A DNA stretch of 64,000 nucleotides from Spisula solida (GCA_947247005.1 OX365944.1:1314501-1378500); one strand, 5' to 3'; positions 35,586 to 49,099 are shown, counted from the first letter of the stretch. The notes: generated by a model from the sequence alone, not told the origin. A program made the numbers and translations.

Positions 35586-36849
35586 TCATGCAAAGATCCA
35601 GAGTACCATTCTCTGAAAAAAGCGTCCATAATTGTTGACGTTCAGTTATAAGACGACATAGGAGTTTTTGTCATGGCATGGTGACATTAACGTTACCATA
35701 GAAACCGTTTCGTGAAAAACACTTAATTCTGTCGAAAAGTGGCAAAGGACTGTTGTATTTTAATCGTTATAATGCATTTTATACATTGCCATGCAACTGG
35801 AGACCTACATGACGTCATAATTCATTGTCGACATGTCAGAAATCTGAAAGTGTTGTTGTATTAAAACATAACATAATAATTTTTATATTCTGCAAAAATC
35901 TTTGAAATCGTTAAAATATGGCGCCGGAGAAATCGTGAGTTAATTTTCTCGTCGTTCAGTTTAACAGGTGTAGTGCGTTCAACCTACCGCTATGAGACAA
36001 TTATCTGAACTGGCTCATATAGTGCTGCAAATATCATGTTACACTGAAATTAACGATGATTGTCTTTTTAAAAACAAAACAAAATCACATGGTTGCAAAT
36101 ACTACTTGTCATGACAGCTGTGAATGTATATTTTTATTAACCTGAATATAATGAACAATTCAGATATAACAATTGATATAAACATTTTGCGTGTTTTGCG
36201 AGTTTTTGCTCAATATTACAACCTAATTAATGTGTACGTAAATTTGATGTGATTGAATCGATTTTCAAGTATATTGTACACAGGACTAACGTACAGGAAG
36301 GTTATTAAAATACACACAAAAAGATAATACAGACAGGGAAGGCAGCACTGATCTTTATTAACCAGCCGAGCACAGAAAACACTACACAAATACAAGGCAC
36401 AATCCACAAAATCGGGGTGGTACAACCCCTCCAACACCCTCCTTAAATGCATATATGAATGTTTCTGACTACGCTACGTAGCGACAGTCTTGCCCAGTTC
36501 ATTGACAATTTTTGGAAAGACAAATATTGTTAGACACGTGTACTTTTCGATTATAACTCGATGTTGTATCAGTTCTGAAGTGTAGAGGTTACAGACACTA
36601 TTTTATTTGAAGTAAGCGTTATTACAAGAGACGCAGGGGTTTATAGAAAACGTGTAATTTGTGAAATAGGGGAACTGAATTAGGAACAAATAATGATTCT
36701 ATATTCGGAGGAAAATCCTGGAATAAAGTTTATCAGAAGTAACCCTGTTCGACAAATATTGAATGTCACAGAACTTGCAATCGCGACGTCGTTACATATT
36801 CCATTATCCATACTTTTTCGTGGCACAATTCATAACGTACATGTATAAC

Positions 36850-37620
36850 GCATAGAATGATTTCTCAAGAAATAGCTGTACAATCAGATTAACTTCATAG
36901 AGCTGTTAACTGAAAATAAATGGTTTCCCTTTGCAACTTGCATGCAAATATTTAGAATTAGGTTCTGGAGAACATTAATATTGATGACGTGATTTAACGT
37001 TGTTGACGTCGTATAGCCCATTCGCATGTCGGCATTGATTTCATGTGGCTACATATGAGAGAATATGCAATACAGAAACCTGTTTTGTATGCTATTACAT
37101 ATTTGTTGCATTTTGCAATGTTGCCATTGGTATTTTATGACGTTTCATTCGCAACACGACTTTTCGCCGCCGATTTCTGTATCGCACTCATTTTCAAACA
37201 ACGAATTCGAAGCAAACAGCTCTAAAACGGAATTTTGACGTTAAATTTTTTTTGGAAATAATGAATGTAATGTTATATCATTGTACAATCATAACCTATC
37301 CTTTAGGAAATTATAATATTACAAACACGCGAATGATAAGTCATCGTTTGCTAAGCACAACGTTGAAACATAAAAATATTTGGACCGCAAGACGTCGAGG
37401 AGTGACGTTGCCACAGGAAACCGCTTTCGTTCTGACTTAGATTAATGTTGATGGTCAGTGGTGAATCAATTTGAAATAAATTTATCTTCATGTTTAGAAA
37501 GTTTCAACGATATACAATTTCAATAAAGAAATTACAGCACTTTTCCGCGTGTTTGTACCCCCTCTTACATGGGGTACATACTTTACGATATTTTGTCTAC
37601 GGGCATTGACTTTAATTCAA
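36850..37620. other. Segment unique to the arm next to the inversion point
   Basis: No match to the other units was found by eye. Two open frames on plus (37043-37225, 60 codons; 37252-37440, 62 codons) are in different frames. The first has a hydrophobic stretch (YAITYLLHFAMLPLVFYDV), but neither shows a family motif. It may be an insertion that entered close to the fold. Confidence 0.4.
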
Positions 37621-37729
37621 TATGATCATACTGAAATCGGTGACACAAGTACATACAGTTCAACCTCTTTCCAGACAGTCGCACGCCATAAAACATAGCC
37701 TTAAGTCATTGTTTGAGATAGCTTTTTGT

Positions 37730-40700
37730 ACTATCCAACATTTAAGTATGTTTAATATGTTTCAGCTAATATTTAATCTTGTCAAATATCTTCAAGATTT
37801 TATGCAATCCAAAAAAGAGAGAAAACGAAGAATAATTCCACGAAAACGTTTGTTTAATAATGACATGCAGATAACAGAAATGTACTTTGACAACATTTCC
37901 TTAATGCGTGCTAAGATATATCTGCCAATCACGGAATGGAATTCATTGGTATTAAAGATTTACGATTCTTGGTATTGTATTTTCAGAATAAATTGAGCGG
38001 AAATGTCAAATTCGCATAAAGCGCCTCGAGCTACGATAGCATTTAATTGATAAAATACATTTCAATTTATTTGCAAGATGTTATGTGGTGCTTCGATACT
38101 TCATAGAGGCTGACGACTAGGATAAATGCTATCAAAATAGACGTATACACATGTAAATGGAAGTTTTAATAAAGAATCATACGTGTTCTGACAGGCAGTT
38201 TAATTTTAGACGTATGTTTAGTCAACAACGTTGAATGAAACACATCGTACCAAACCACGTGACTGATGACGTCATCTATATCGTCAATCTGTATGTCATT
38301 CCGTCCCCATTTTCATATCCCATCGGTATGAATCCTAGGTCGTATGAATGTCATCAGTTTCATAATCACCTTTGTAGGCTGTTTCGTTAACCTTGATGAA
38401 AATATGTCCATGACATGATTTTCTGCAACCGTCAACTCCCAACATCTAACTCTAGCCTTTAGCTTAACAAATACCATACCATAATGCACATCTTCGTACC
38501 AGAACCATTACTATAAACCACTATCTCCCATCAGACCAGATGCATAGGTAATTATAAACTGTTAAGAAAGATCATCTACAACCAAATACCAAGTTTGTGT
38601 CATAGAAGGTCTTAGATAACCGTATAAGATGCATATGACACGTGGTTGTTTAATTCAAGGGGTTTGAATGTTGTAGTTTATAGTTCGATCATTGCCCTCT
38701 GATTTGCAACAAGTTTTATTTTCATCTTCATTTGTTAGCAAGGATTGGGGACTTGGACGAAAACCTCATACATACTGAATAAACAACTCGAAAAAATAAA
38801 TTTTAGTTCTGTGTCTAGATATAGACACTAATGTAATTATAAATCCAGCTTCGTTTCCTACTGTCTAAGAACTTTTAACGTAAATGTATTCCGCGTGAAC
38901 AATGACAACAGTGCGTGAATTATTGTGATTTTATTTAAAGAAAATCGCTTAATTAGTAACAGACAGAGTTATACAGTAAATTACACTCTGCAGACAGTGT
39001 AATCGTGGCAGGCCATTATTTTACGAGGTGAATCCTTTAGTGACACCGGTCATAAAGTTTGCATCTTCTGCAAAATCACTATGCAAGTAATTGAAGGGAT
39101 TCGAATGAAAGACAGAGAACACGCAAAATTGTACAACTGTGATAGAGAATTTAAAGAAATAATTTACTGTTTATTTATATATGAGAAACTATTGGAGTCT
39201 GTCTACACATTCACTGTTATGTTATGTTGGAGTTTTAATTGATGCTGCACGCTTGCAGAGTTTGGAGTTACGTATAATATTCAGATAACCTTATAGGAGA
39301 TACTTTATTTCCAACGATTTGAACAGTGTCACTGATTTTGTGTAATCCATTCCTATAAATTTGTCAAAATGTCCCACAATGATTGATATATTATCTGAGT
39401 TTAATTTGAATGGCAATAGAGACAATGAATCAGACGTATTAGATGTCTTACTGATTCTACGACCTGTAGACATCCATATAATATGCAATACCACGTGGAG
39501 CCATCTCAGTACATATTGCAATAAGTACAACACAGAATCATATCCTGCTGCCAAAATGTCTACAATTCGATTTTTATAAAGCAGAATCAAATGTACACTT
39601 TATACAGCCTGAACGTATTGAGTGTCAGGCGAAACGTTCAACTTCAGATCTAACAAGTGTATGAGGCGTTTCTTAGACAATTATTACAAATGTGTGTACT
39701 TAGACAAACGACATATCCATATTTTCTCGTTTGTACTGTACTACCTGGTCGTTTTGCAAAATTGCATATAAACAATATTTTCAATTTCTAATTCGTAAAT
39801 TAATCTAGATGTGATTTTATTATTCAAAGAAGGAGGTTAGGAAAGGATAGCATTATCTTAAAAGAAGTTAAACTACATACATGTATCAATACGTGTATTG
39901 CAATTTCAGTAAAATTATATTGAATCATACTGATATGTTGACTTTACATGATTACACAAATCTGAATGAATAACGTTATGTTTTATGACTTGCGACCGAA
40001 AGAGGTTGAACTGTCTACACTACCATTTTAGTATAATTTTATTGTTTCTATTGTGCATGATCCAATTGTATTGTCACTCATAACATTTTACCATTGTATA
40101 TTATGTTACATTCGATATTTGTCGTACAGGTTTTGTTTCTGATAAACTTTAGACCGAGTTTTATACACAATATAGCGTTCCCCTAGATAAAATCAACTAA
40201 AGAAGGAACTTATATTTACGTGCGTACTTGTAACGTCTGTTTTGTATTAAACACGATTCTATTTGGTATTTTCGTATAGGTTGCGAAGTATTTGATTGCT
40301 TAATACTAGTGATTTTGTTATAAAAGTGACCGATTGAGATTCAATATTATTGGCTACATTAACGCCTGTATTTGCTTGATTAGGGTCTACACAGACACAA
40401 AATAAGCTTGTATAAGAACATAACCATACTACTAAACAATCAATACAGGTACTGTACATTTGATGTACGTAAAACTATGCACAAGTATGTTGCAGAATGG
40501 CTACAAATAGGTAAACACGCCTAATGTTTATATCAATTGTTATATCTGAATTATTTAGTATAGTCTTATTAATAAGAAGATACATTTACAGCTGTCATGA
40601 CAATAGTATTTGCAACCATGTGATTGTTTTTGTTTTGTTAAAAGACAATCATTATGAATCTCAGAGTAACAAAGCATTTACTGCACTCATTTCAGACAAT

Positions 40701-42850
40701 TGTCTCATTGTGGTGTGTTGAACACGCTGCATCTGTTAAAATGAACGAGAAAATCATACGGACGAGGAGATTATTAATTCACAATTTCTCTGGCGCCTGC
40801 CGTATTTCAACGACTTCAAAAATTGTTGTAGAATATAAATATATTGTTGTTAAACTATCATGTTATAATTTATAAAAACAAAACCTTCATATTTCCGACA
40901 TGTCGACAATGAGTTATGACGTCATGTAGGTCACCAGTTGCTTGGTAATATATGCAAGAGGGCCTAAAGGGCCCTAGGTCGCTCACCTGTCGTTATAGTT
41001 CATGAAGGCCCATATGGCAACGTAAGAATTTAGTAACAACTTCAAAGAATAAAGTTACTGCAACCTCAGTTGCATGTACAAAATTATCATAAAGTCCTAA
41101 CCAGCGACCTTGTTATTTTCATCAGACAACCCACATTGATAGATTAGACCAAAACTATAACCTCTAGTGCATATACAAAGATTTTCTTTGACCCCAGTTG
41201 ACCGAATATCGCACTTGTCCTAGATTTAATAGAGACAAACATTCAAGTTTCATCAAGATTGGGCAATAACTGTTGCCTCTAGTGTGTTCACAAGCTCCTT
41301 CTACGATTTGACCTAATGTCATAGCTTTTTACCCCGCATGACCCAGTTTCACATTTGGCCCAGATTTCATGCAGACAAACATTCTGACCAAGATCCATGA
41401 AGAATGGGCCATAATTGTGTCTTCTAATGTGTTCACAAGCTTTTTTCTAAGATTTGACATAGTGACCTAGTTGTTTACCCCATATGACCCAGTTTCAAAC
41501 ATAACCTCAATTTCATGGAGACAAACATTATGACCTAGTTTCATACAGATTGGACTATAATTGTGTCCTCTAATGTGTTCACAAGCTTTTCCTAAGATTT
41601 GACCTAGTGACCTAGTTTTTGACCCACATAATCCAGTTTCATACTTGACCTGGATTTTATAGAGACAAACATTCTGACCAAGTTTCATGAAGATTGGGCC
41701 AAAATTGTTTCCTCTAATGTGTTCACAAGCTTTTTAGAAGATTTGACATAGTTACCTAGTTTTGGATCCCACATGACCCAGTTTCAAATTTGATCTAGGT
41801 TGCATAGAGAAAAACATTCTGGCCAAGTTGCATGAGGATTGGATTATAACTTTGACCTCTAGTGTGTTCACAAGCAATTGTGGACGGACGACGGACGAAC
41901 CACGGACGAAGAGTGGTCACAAAAGCTCACCCTGTCATTATGTGACAGGTGAGCAAAAACCGCAATAAAACACCAACCCTTCTCCATTTTTTGACATTTT
42001 AAAAGTAAATTCTAGAATTAAGTGTCTTCACAAAACAGTTTTTATGGTAACGTTAACGTCAACATAGCATGAAGAAAATTCATATGTCGCCTTATAACTG
42101 AAAATCAACAATTATGGATGTTTTTGTAGAGAATAGTACTCGTGTTCTCTGCATGACAAATCTTGTTAAATTAATACATTCACATTTCTGCAGTTATTTT
42201 CAAAACAATTACTAGTCTTCATTTCAGTGAAATGTGTTCACGTTTAGTATTTCGTGCTCTGCTGTTGCCGAGACGTGCAGCCTTCCCTGTCCTATTTGTT
42301 ACTATCTTTTTGGTAAAACTATTTATTGATGGGCTGTAAGCATTTTATGTTTTCGAACCCCACCCACACCCCACTCCCCCTTCACAAGAGCATAATATAA
42401 GCATCACATCCTGCGAATTGACTTTCTGTCAAAAGATCGCAACCATGCACACTCGTCTTTAATATAATTACAAATTCATTATCCAGAATTAAGCCTGTAC
42501 AATGTAATCTGATACACACGCTGTCGTATAATAGAAAACGATTTACTACATGAAGAATATTATTACAAGATTATAATTCAATCAGCCTGAGGACAATTAG
42601 TATTTCTACATATAGCAGTATCTCAGTATGAACATGATGTATAGACTCCGAATGTGTTTATTAACTGCTGGTTCTGTGGGCAAATAATGGCGAGATCTGT
42701 CACAGAGTCTGTGGTTTAGAACGTTTATTTAATAAGACAGGCGACTGGCTAGAGATACAAACAATGGTATTCTTAGACGGGGGACTGGCTAAAGAAACGA
42801 ACAATGGAACATTTGGGGGAAGTAGGTGAGTTATAGATTTAATAACAAGT
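37730..42850 (-). repeat. Long repeat unit U5, inverted copy
   Basis: Reading on minus from 42850 the order is again A (42640-42850), A2 (42430-42600), the GACGACATATGAGTTTTTG block (42000-42240), the TGACGTCATAATTCATTGTCG block (40896-40932), B (39160-39860), C (38560-39150) and D (37740-38460). Block E is lost at the inversion junction. Inserted in it is the tandem-unit element at 40959-41956. A minus-strand frame of 99 codons in B (39291-39590) and a plus-strand frame of 72 codons overlap each other and are broken in the other units. Confidence 0.8.
40959..41956. mobile_element. Mollusc-type element with ~145-bp tandem units and GCTCACCTGTC ends
   Basis: Outer end AGGGCCTAAAGGGCCCTAGG, then the inverted repeat GCTCACCTGTC (40981-40991), matched by GACAGGTGAGC (41944-41954). 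Between them lie about five head-to-tail units of 143-147 bases, each with TGACCTAGT, TTTCATGAAGATTGG and TGTTCACAAGC (the last near 41283, 41429, 41576, 41719 and 41863), then GGACGGACGACGGACGAAC. The repeat splits block A sequence of U5; U2 and U4 lack it. I have seen this repeat style in bivalve sequences. Class unknown; the open frame at 41467-41688 is incidental. Confidence 0.85.
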
Positions 42851-43317
42851 TAATTAACTATGAAATCAACAAATCATGAATTGGAATACACATTAACTGG
42901 TTCACATGGGGAAACAATACTCGTATTGTAAACATAGTTCTTCATAATGATTATTGATATTCATGCTACATGTTTACTGGGTTGGAATTAGATTTTATTG
43001 GGATAATTCTTGTTTTGAATGTTATTTGAATGTTACGACATTATATGCATGCAAAGAAATGCAAGTAATTTGACTGGTAAGGCAGTACTCAACTTAAACT
43101 GCCGAGCACAGAAATCATAAAAACACCACATGCTACAATGTAACAGTGATTTATCTAGGAAGCCGATAAAAAAATAATAATCCTTAAATTACTTGTTTAC
43201 TATAACTGGTAAACACGAAGTAAGAGCAAAAGCCTTTTACGCACAAGTATCTCCGAACGAAAGTCTGTTTTCCGGTAATCTCTGTATAAGTTTTCTGTCT
43301 TTATTATATACCTAGCA

Positions 43318-43671
43318 ATGTATTGTCACGAATACAGGCCAAATCGCACAGTGGAATACAACTCGACAGATTGCATTTTCCGTATCATACATGTGAATAA
43401 TTGTTAAAATTTGTTTTGTATGACTATGTACTTTTATGTATACGTCTAAATAAACTGATTCTGATTCATGTCTGGTTTTCCGAATCCGTATCATGCATGT
43501 CTGACGTGTTATACGCCGAACGTATGCTAACGTCAATGACGTCACGACGTGAACATTGACCTTTTCATAAATGGGCGGTCTCGTGAGATACGGCATTACA
43601 CAAGCAACTCGAGGTAATACGGCCCAACAGATCACCCTCTGCAGTGATATTCCGTATATATCAGGTTATAA
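43318..43671 (+). repeat. Dispersed repeat G, copy 2
   Basis: Same ends as copy 1 (TATTGTCACGAATACAGG to TTCCGTATATATC) and the same orientation. It lacks about 170 internal bases that copy 1 has, so one half of the internal hairpin is missing, and it has gained a ~70-base insertion (43400-43468). Confidence 0.65.
43400..43468 (+). mobile_element. Very short retroposon tail insertion
   Basis: About 69 bases between two ATGT copies that interrupt repeat G; copy 1 has the uninterrupted site near 2493. The insert ends AAATAAACTGATTCTGATTC. A tandem CTGATT tail of this kind is typical of CR1/L2-type LINE and SINE 3' ends, so this is probably a severely 5'-truncated plus-strand insertion. Confidence 0.65.
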
Positions 43672-44454
43672 TTATCCTAAAATATAAATTCAGGGTACGC
43701 GTGGTGATGCAATTCCCAATTTAGCATGTTGTGGGATGGCGGTAGCACATTTGTAATGGAAAGTTTGCCATTTTGTTTCCATTGAGCTAGCTAAAAGCAT
43801 CAAACAGTCACCCGTGTTCTATTGTTGCGTTGGGCATTCACTTGTCGTCCATATGGGGTGTAGTTTCCGTAAGCCTAATTAATGCAATAAACTTTGAAAC
43901 TACACGGGGTTTTGTTAGTTACTGGTTGATATTTATAATAAATTACTTAATAACTTGATGAAAACAAGGTCAATAATGACGTTTCTTCACTACAACCTCT
44001 CTAGAATAATCTTTTATAGGCGAGAACATTTGACCTGTCAATAATTAATCCTCGTGTCTTAGCGTTATTGTACAATAAGAATGGTATGATAAGTTAAAAT
44101 AACAACTCTGATATTCAAGGATGACATGTTAATTGTGCTCGCCTATACGAAATACATGTGTTGTTTGGCACATGCAAACTTACTGGGGCATGCATTGATA
44201 TTAAAATATATCACATTTTAAGGAGCTCAATGGAGAAATTCTTTGTAGCGCCGGGTTACAGTCCCGTCTAATTGAAAATGTATTATATTTGAAGAAGAAT
44301 ATATACATGTTTTCAAACACGGGTTATGGAAACATGTTTTACTCTCGGGAACCTGCTTTCAAGTATATTTATCATTCTGTGACTAGATAGCATGTTAGCT
44401 ACGAAAACGAAACTCTAGCTCGCTTATTGTAGTCCCCTAGGAATTCAATTTTCC

Positions 44455-45265
44455 ATTTCAACTTGAATAATGTCTACAAAACAAAGGTTTCGCTTCACAC
44501 TTTTGTCTGCAGTTCTCTCTTACAAAAACACTTTCTGCGCAGCTTCCTGGCGTGCAGATTTTCCCCGTTATTTCAAGAAATTAAAACCATTAGCGGTGCT
44601 ATATTGGCAATGTTAAACAAAATCAAGAACCGCGTTTGTCTCATAATTCGTTTTCATTATTTAGAATTCTCATTTATAAACGAGAAATTATCAATAACGT
44701 CGTTTCAAGCATCAAGTCATTTTTACGAAATCCGATGATTATTTAATCATAACCCAACGAAATTCTCAGAACTGTGCATTCCACTCATTAAGAGAACACT
44801 TTAATAACATAAAATGGCAAATTATGCCAACTTAATTGGAAATTATAATTCTACTACGGGCGACAAGTGAAGAACTCGTTAATATGATCTCCAACACCCC
44901 TAAATTAACAGGCTTTGATAACTGAGCCGATTCACAGGCAAATTACAGAGTTGAGAGAATTAGCACGTTTTAATAAAGAGAATAAGCGTCAGATAATCGC
45001 TTAATTAGGAAAGTAATTTGGAGAATGTTTATAACTGCACTAGTTCCCAACCATGACATTTTACGGATTTACGAAAATTGCACTTTAACTTAATCAGTAC
45101 ATTGGACAGTTTCATTATACCCTTTGGCTTTGAAGCTATCACAATAAACTTGTCAAGTGAGGGCGCAATTTGAATCAGCACGAATTGTGAAAATCGATGA
45201 ACAACAGAATGCAACAATAGGCTTTGTCTGTTGCCGTCTTGCTCACTGCGTCACTGATGAACCAA
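44455..45265. repeat. High-identity palindrome block, right copy
   Basis: Partner of 4490-5300. The sides of this block (45300-46550 and 42950-44250) diverge quickly, while the block itself differs from its partner by only scattered single bases. The plus-strand frame 44463-44738 and minus-strand frame 45029-45217 fall here; I treat both as by-products of conserved DNA. Confidence 0.7.
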
Positions 45266-46589
45266 TTCCTTTCTCAATATCTTGCTTAATGGAATTTTAA
45301 ATTTCGTCATACAAAGTAAGACATATGTACATCACTGGGATGCACTGTCTGGTCGAAAATAGATTTTCGAAATATATAAAACCGACATGACGTTACAAAA
45401 TACAAAATTCAATAACGGTTCGTTGTGATCGCCAACGCAAAATGTCAGAGAACCGAAAAGCCGAAGCTTTAGCAGAATAGTTTTAAATTTTAAATTGAAT
45501 CATGTTCGTCCTAAATTTTGTTGTTTTGTTCGTGTTCTAAAATAGTGTATACTATGTTTACTTGTTTAGAGGTATTCTGGTTATCGACAAGATAATATAT
45601 TTTAAGCTACTAAATATAGTTATTTGTTTAAACTGTTTTTTTCTTTTGTCAAATGTTTGCGTTATTTGAGTTCATCCGTGTTTGACACAGCCAAGGGAGA
45701 CAATTCAATGAAAAACAGTCAGCGCAGGAGTTGTCTTCTATTAAACACCAAAACGTGTTGTGTATTTGCATACATAAACAGACTAGGCACGTTTGGAAAA
45801 TGTATCAAATTCAGTTAAGATCCGCTGATAAGAACATAAAAATGTAGAACATGAGATGTCATATGCATAGAACTAAAAACTCATGGCTACAATGACATTA
45901 TTATTGATATTACATTTATTTGATCATATTGTATCGTACAGCTATGTACAATGTATTGATTTGATCTCACAAACTCTATGTTGATACATTTGTTTGTAGA
46001 TTTCGTATATTTTTTGTCTCATGAAAATAAAAAATGTCAAAAACCAAAAACTCGTGGCTACACTTCACGCTTAACTATGCTGTTTTTGTGTGTTAGATGT
46101 TTGATTTTGTTAGGTTGTGGAAATAAAATATAAGGTTGGGACTGCGATACAATGTTCTAGCGTTGTATGATACAAATTGCATGTCGGAACATAGACAAGT
46201 TGGCTATATTTCTCAGTATGTTTACTCTTAAAATTAATTCACCGTGCGAAAATGGCTTCACACTAATGGCAAAGTGAATCAGAAATCTGTCTTAACTCTA
46301 ATGTATCTTATATTTGGCTTTTCAAATTTGATAATGCGGTAACATTACCACTCCGTCTGCGACCTTTCTGATTTGCACTTTTATGAATTTGAAGTATTAA
46401 TGGATACATGCACACAAATTGTGTTTTGGATTCTACTTCAAAGAAAGCTTGATTTCTTATTGTTTTGTAGCCAAGTGCATGCTGAATATCAGTGAAATAT
46501 ATACATTCGCCAAGAAAAAATATTTTGTTGTTTTGTTAGATTAACAGTGACTCTAATCGTTTCCTAGCATATCTCCTCCTATGATGTTA

Positions 46590-46790
46590 CAATATGATTT
46601 GCTATGATACGTTACAATACAGCACGATACAATGCGATAAAAAGTGATATAATGTGATCCAATATTGTACACTACATTATAAAACGATACATTACGATAA
46701 AAAACGATACAAAACGACACAATACAATACAAAACGATACTATATAATGCAATACTGTACAATACGATACAATACGATACAATACGATTC
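46590..46790 (-). repeat. GATACAATAC-type microsatellite
   Basis: Continuous degenerate array of ACGATACAAT/ACAATACGAT units, the complement of the split array at 2350-3065. The minus-strand frame 46553-46807 (strings of Y, S, I, V, C) is its translation. Confidence 0.8.
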
Positions 46791-47762
46791 CAAACACTAA
46801 AAATCACTAAAGCTGTTGTAAATATAGTTCGAATTCAAATAATCAGAATGTGTAAAGGAATTGAATCCAAACTAGTGACACTGACGGTGGCTTCGTGTGT
46901 GTGAAACTATCCGTAAATATTTCCTATATAATAACTTGTGGAAAAGTGGATTTCATTCCCTATATCAGCCAGCTTACATGCCAAACATGTTGTCATGTCA
47001 TTCCACGTTGTCACTCTGTTTGTTGCTATAAATACGTGATATACGAAACACGGTAAATTATTTGATGGATCAAATACAGTAATAGGTTGTCTAACGCTGA
47101 ATGTAATTCCTTCCAGTAAGATTTTTATACGATGAGATTTCTTCGTGATGGGAAATATTTAAGCTGTTTATAAACAGATCAGTTAGAAAGTTTGATGTGC
47201 GATTATTTATTAGTTGTGTTCTAGATATAATATGTATGCTAATTGTTCGAACTACGTGGGGGTAAAGTTTGTAGATTGTTGGGTAAATTGTATTCTAGGA
47301 ACTATAGTACATAACTACATAAACGATGGATGTTCTATAAATAATGCGACTAAAAGTGTAATAGTATATTTACTGAATGCTAAATTATTAAAACCCATGT
47401 ATTCCTCCAAACTTTCAACATTCTGTTGCTCCTCATTCCATACAAGTTTGACCCAGCTTTGGACTGCACATCCCAGATCTTGAACAATACGCTAATGACT
47501 GAAAACGGATAATAATAATTATGATAACTTTATTCACATACTGTAATTCCGTAGTAATATACAATGTACATGTAATTATGTACACGAATACATGATATTT
47601 AACAGTTGTAGTATTTATAGAGCGCCCCTTGTATTCTATCTTATGAAGGTTTGGTGTATGTCGAGTTAATTCTATTATATGATAGAATGGTAAACAACAT
47701 ACTAGTTATTGACATTATGGTTTCCATAACTGTGTGACGTTAGGGTTCAAACAGAAAGAAGT

Positions 47763-48050
47763 GGGGAGCGGTGACCTAACGATAGGCCGTGCGCTTCGGG
47801 ATTGAGAGGTCCCGGGTTCTATTCCTGTCTGCGCCACTGCTTAATTTTGCTGAGAAAGAATTACATATGCGCTCCACTCGAGCAATGTATGAAATGGTAC
47901 CCCTGAGTACCTCGATGTTGGCTGCAAACCCACCAGGAGAGAAACGCAAGTTTCCTGAGGTAGCCCAATGAACAGAAAAAGTTAAAATGCCGAAGGGTGG
48001 CTGAATGGCGGAACTGCTGAAAGAAGCCCTCGAAATTTGGTAACTTAACT
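47763..48050 (+). mobile_element. tRNA-derived SINE, copy in right arm
   Basis: Head: GGAGCGGTGACCTAACGATA (A-box region) and GAGAGGTCCCGGGTTCTATT (B-box region), then CTGTCTGCGCCACTGCTTAA. The ~200-base body shows no coding sense; the overlapping frames 47776-48132 minus and 47789-47971 plus are incidental. The left arm lacks it at the matching place (1200-1350). It is related to the SINE at 50608. Confidence 0.75.
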
Positions 48051-49099
48051 TTTTCCTTAAGAAGACATTGTGGCGCTTACATCCTACTCCACGTTGTTCT
48101 CTTCCGTTTTTCACCACATTCCCGTTGATCACACATACCTCTATGATTTATCCACAGAATAATTGTTTAATACCTAAGGACACTGAGTACATCTATCTAC
48201 ATTAGCCCCATTATTCCTAATGTAAATGTCTTGTAATTACAACTGGTCAGTCCACTTGACCGCACCACACATAGATATCAGCACATGCATTATTAGCAGG
48301 TCACTACAAGGTCGTGGTTTAGCATACTAGTATTATAAGAACAGAGATACGCGTGTCAGTTAGAGGTGGGATAGCTATGTTAATGACGTTTATATTCTGA
48401 TTATTGTATTGTTGAGATGTGCAAACTGTCTCTCGGTCATAAACTATTAATGTTAATGACTTCATTCACATGATCGGAATTGTACGATTTGTAGAATATT
48501 TTTATCAATAAACAGACAATAAAGTACAACAATTAGTCTGGCTACCCGACAAGATAATATTATGTCAATCAATTATCATAACTTTATTTTCAATTTTAAC
48601 AAAATTTTGTTTTTTGCTTGGTTATCTCGTATGTTTGAGGATGCAAAGGGAAATAATTTAATGAAAAAGTAGACTGGTGATTTATACTGTAATCAAACAT
48701 ATCGACATACTTTACAACAATGTATATCTACTGACATACTAGCGATAAAGAATTGACTATACATCATAGCTGTCAATAAGGAGATTCTAATTCGGATTCT
48801 AGCAAGTCCACAGAAAAGGGCATCTTCACAAGCCTGTGCAATTGGAACTGGGCAAACACGTTTTTCTTTCCATGTTGCTTAAGACAACAGAAACAAGTAT
48901 CCACTTTCACTTTGGAACCATACATACATACTGAACTTGAAACTACACCAGCTGTCAACCAATTACAGTTAAATGAATGTTAACGGTCAACCATAAGCAC
49001 ATGGTACGACAGATAAGCTGGAAAGTCTCGGATAGTTAAGCATGTTGTAATTATGTTTGTATTTTATTCTAGTTATTTTATATTCTATAGTAACTTGTA

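Larger units (their letters stand above)
34245..37725 (+). repeat. Long repeat unit U4, forward, truncated at the inversion
   Basis: A at 34245-34450, A2 at 34490-34640, the GACGACATAGGAGTTTTTGT block near 35650, the TGACGTCATAATTCATTGTCG block near 35811, and the CGACAAATATTGAATGTCAC block near 36750. Then 36850-37620 is unassigned, and 37622-37720 matches the complement of 39960-40020. Blocks B, C, D and E are missing; instead an inverted D begins at about 37730. Confidence 0.75.
43000..44240. other. Right-arm-specific insertion block
   Basis: The left arm has only ~200 bases here (5600-5770 against 42940-44250). The block holds a motif TCAACTTAAACTGCCGAGCA (43089-43108) that recurs near 36350 and 50370, repeat G copy 2, and a stretch at 43680-44240 where I see nothing recognisable except a short inverted GTGTAGTTTC/GAAACTACAC pair near 43857 and 43899. 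Confidence 0.5.

Noticed and set aside
37622..37996. 124-codon frame as a gene
   Set aside because: It crosses the inversion junction, joining two unrelated repeat blocks, and its parts are not open in other units.
39291..39590. 99-codon frame in block B as an ancestral protein
   Set aside because: Counterparts at 8690, 16100, 31100 and 63700 carry stops and indels, and no domain is recognised. It stays only as a weak possibility.
40959..41956. CRISPR-like array of regularly spaced repeats
   Set aside because: Units are ~145-bp head-to-tail copies without unique spacers, in a eukaryotic transposable context.
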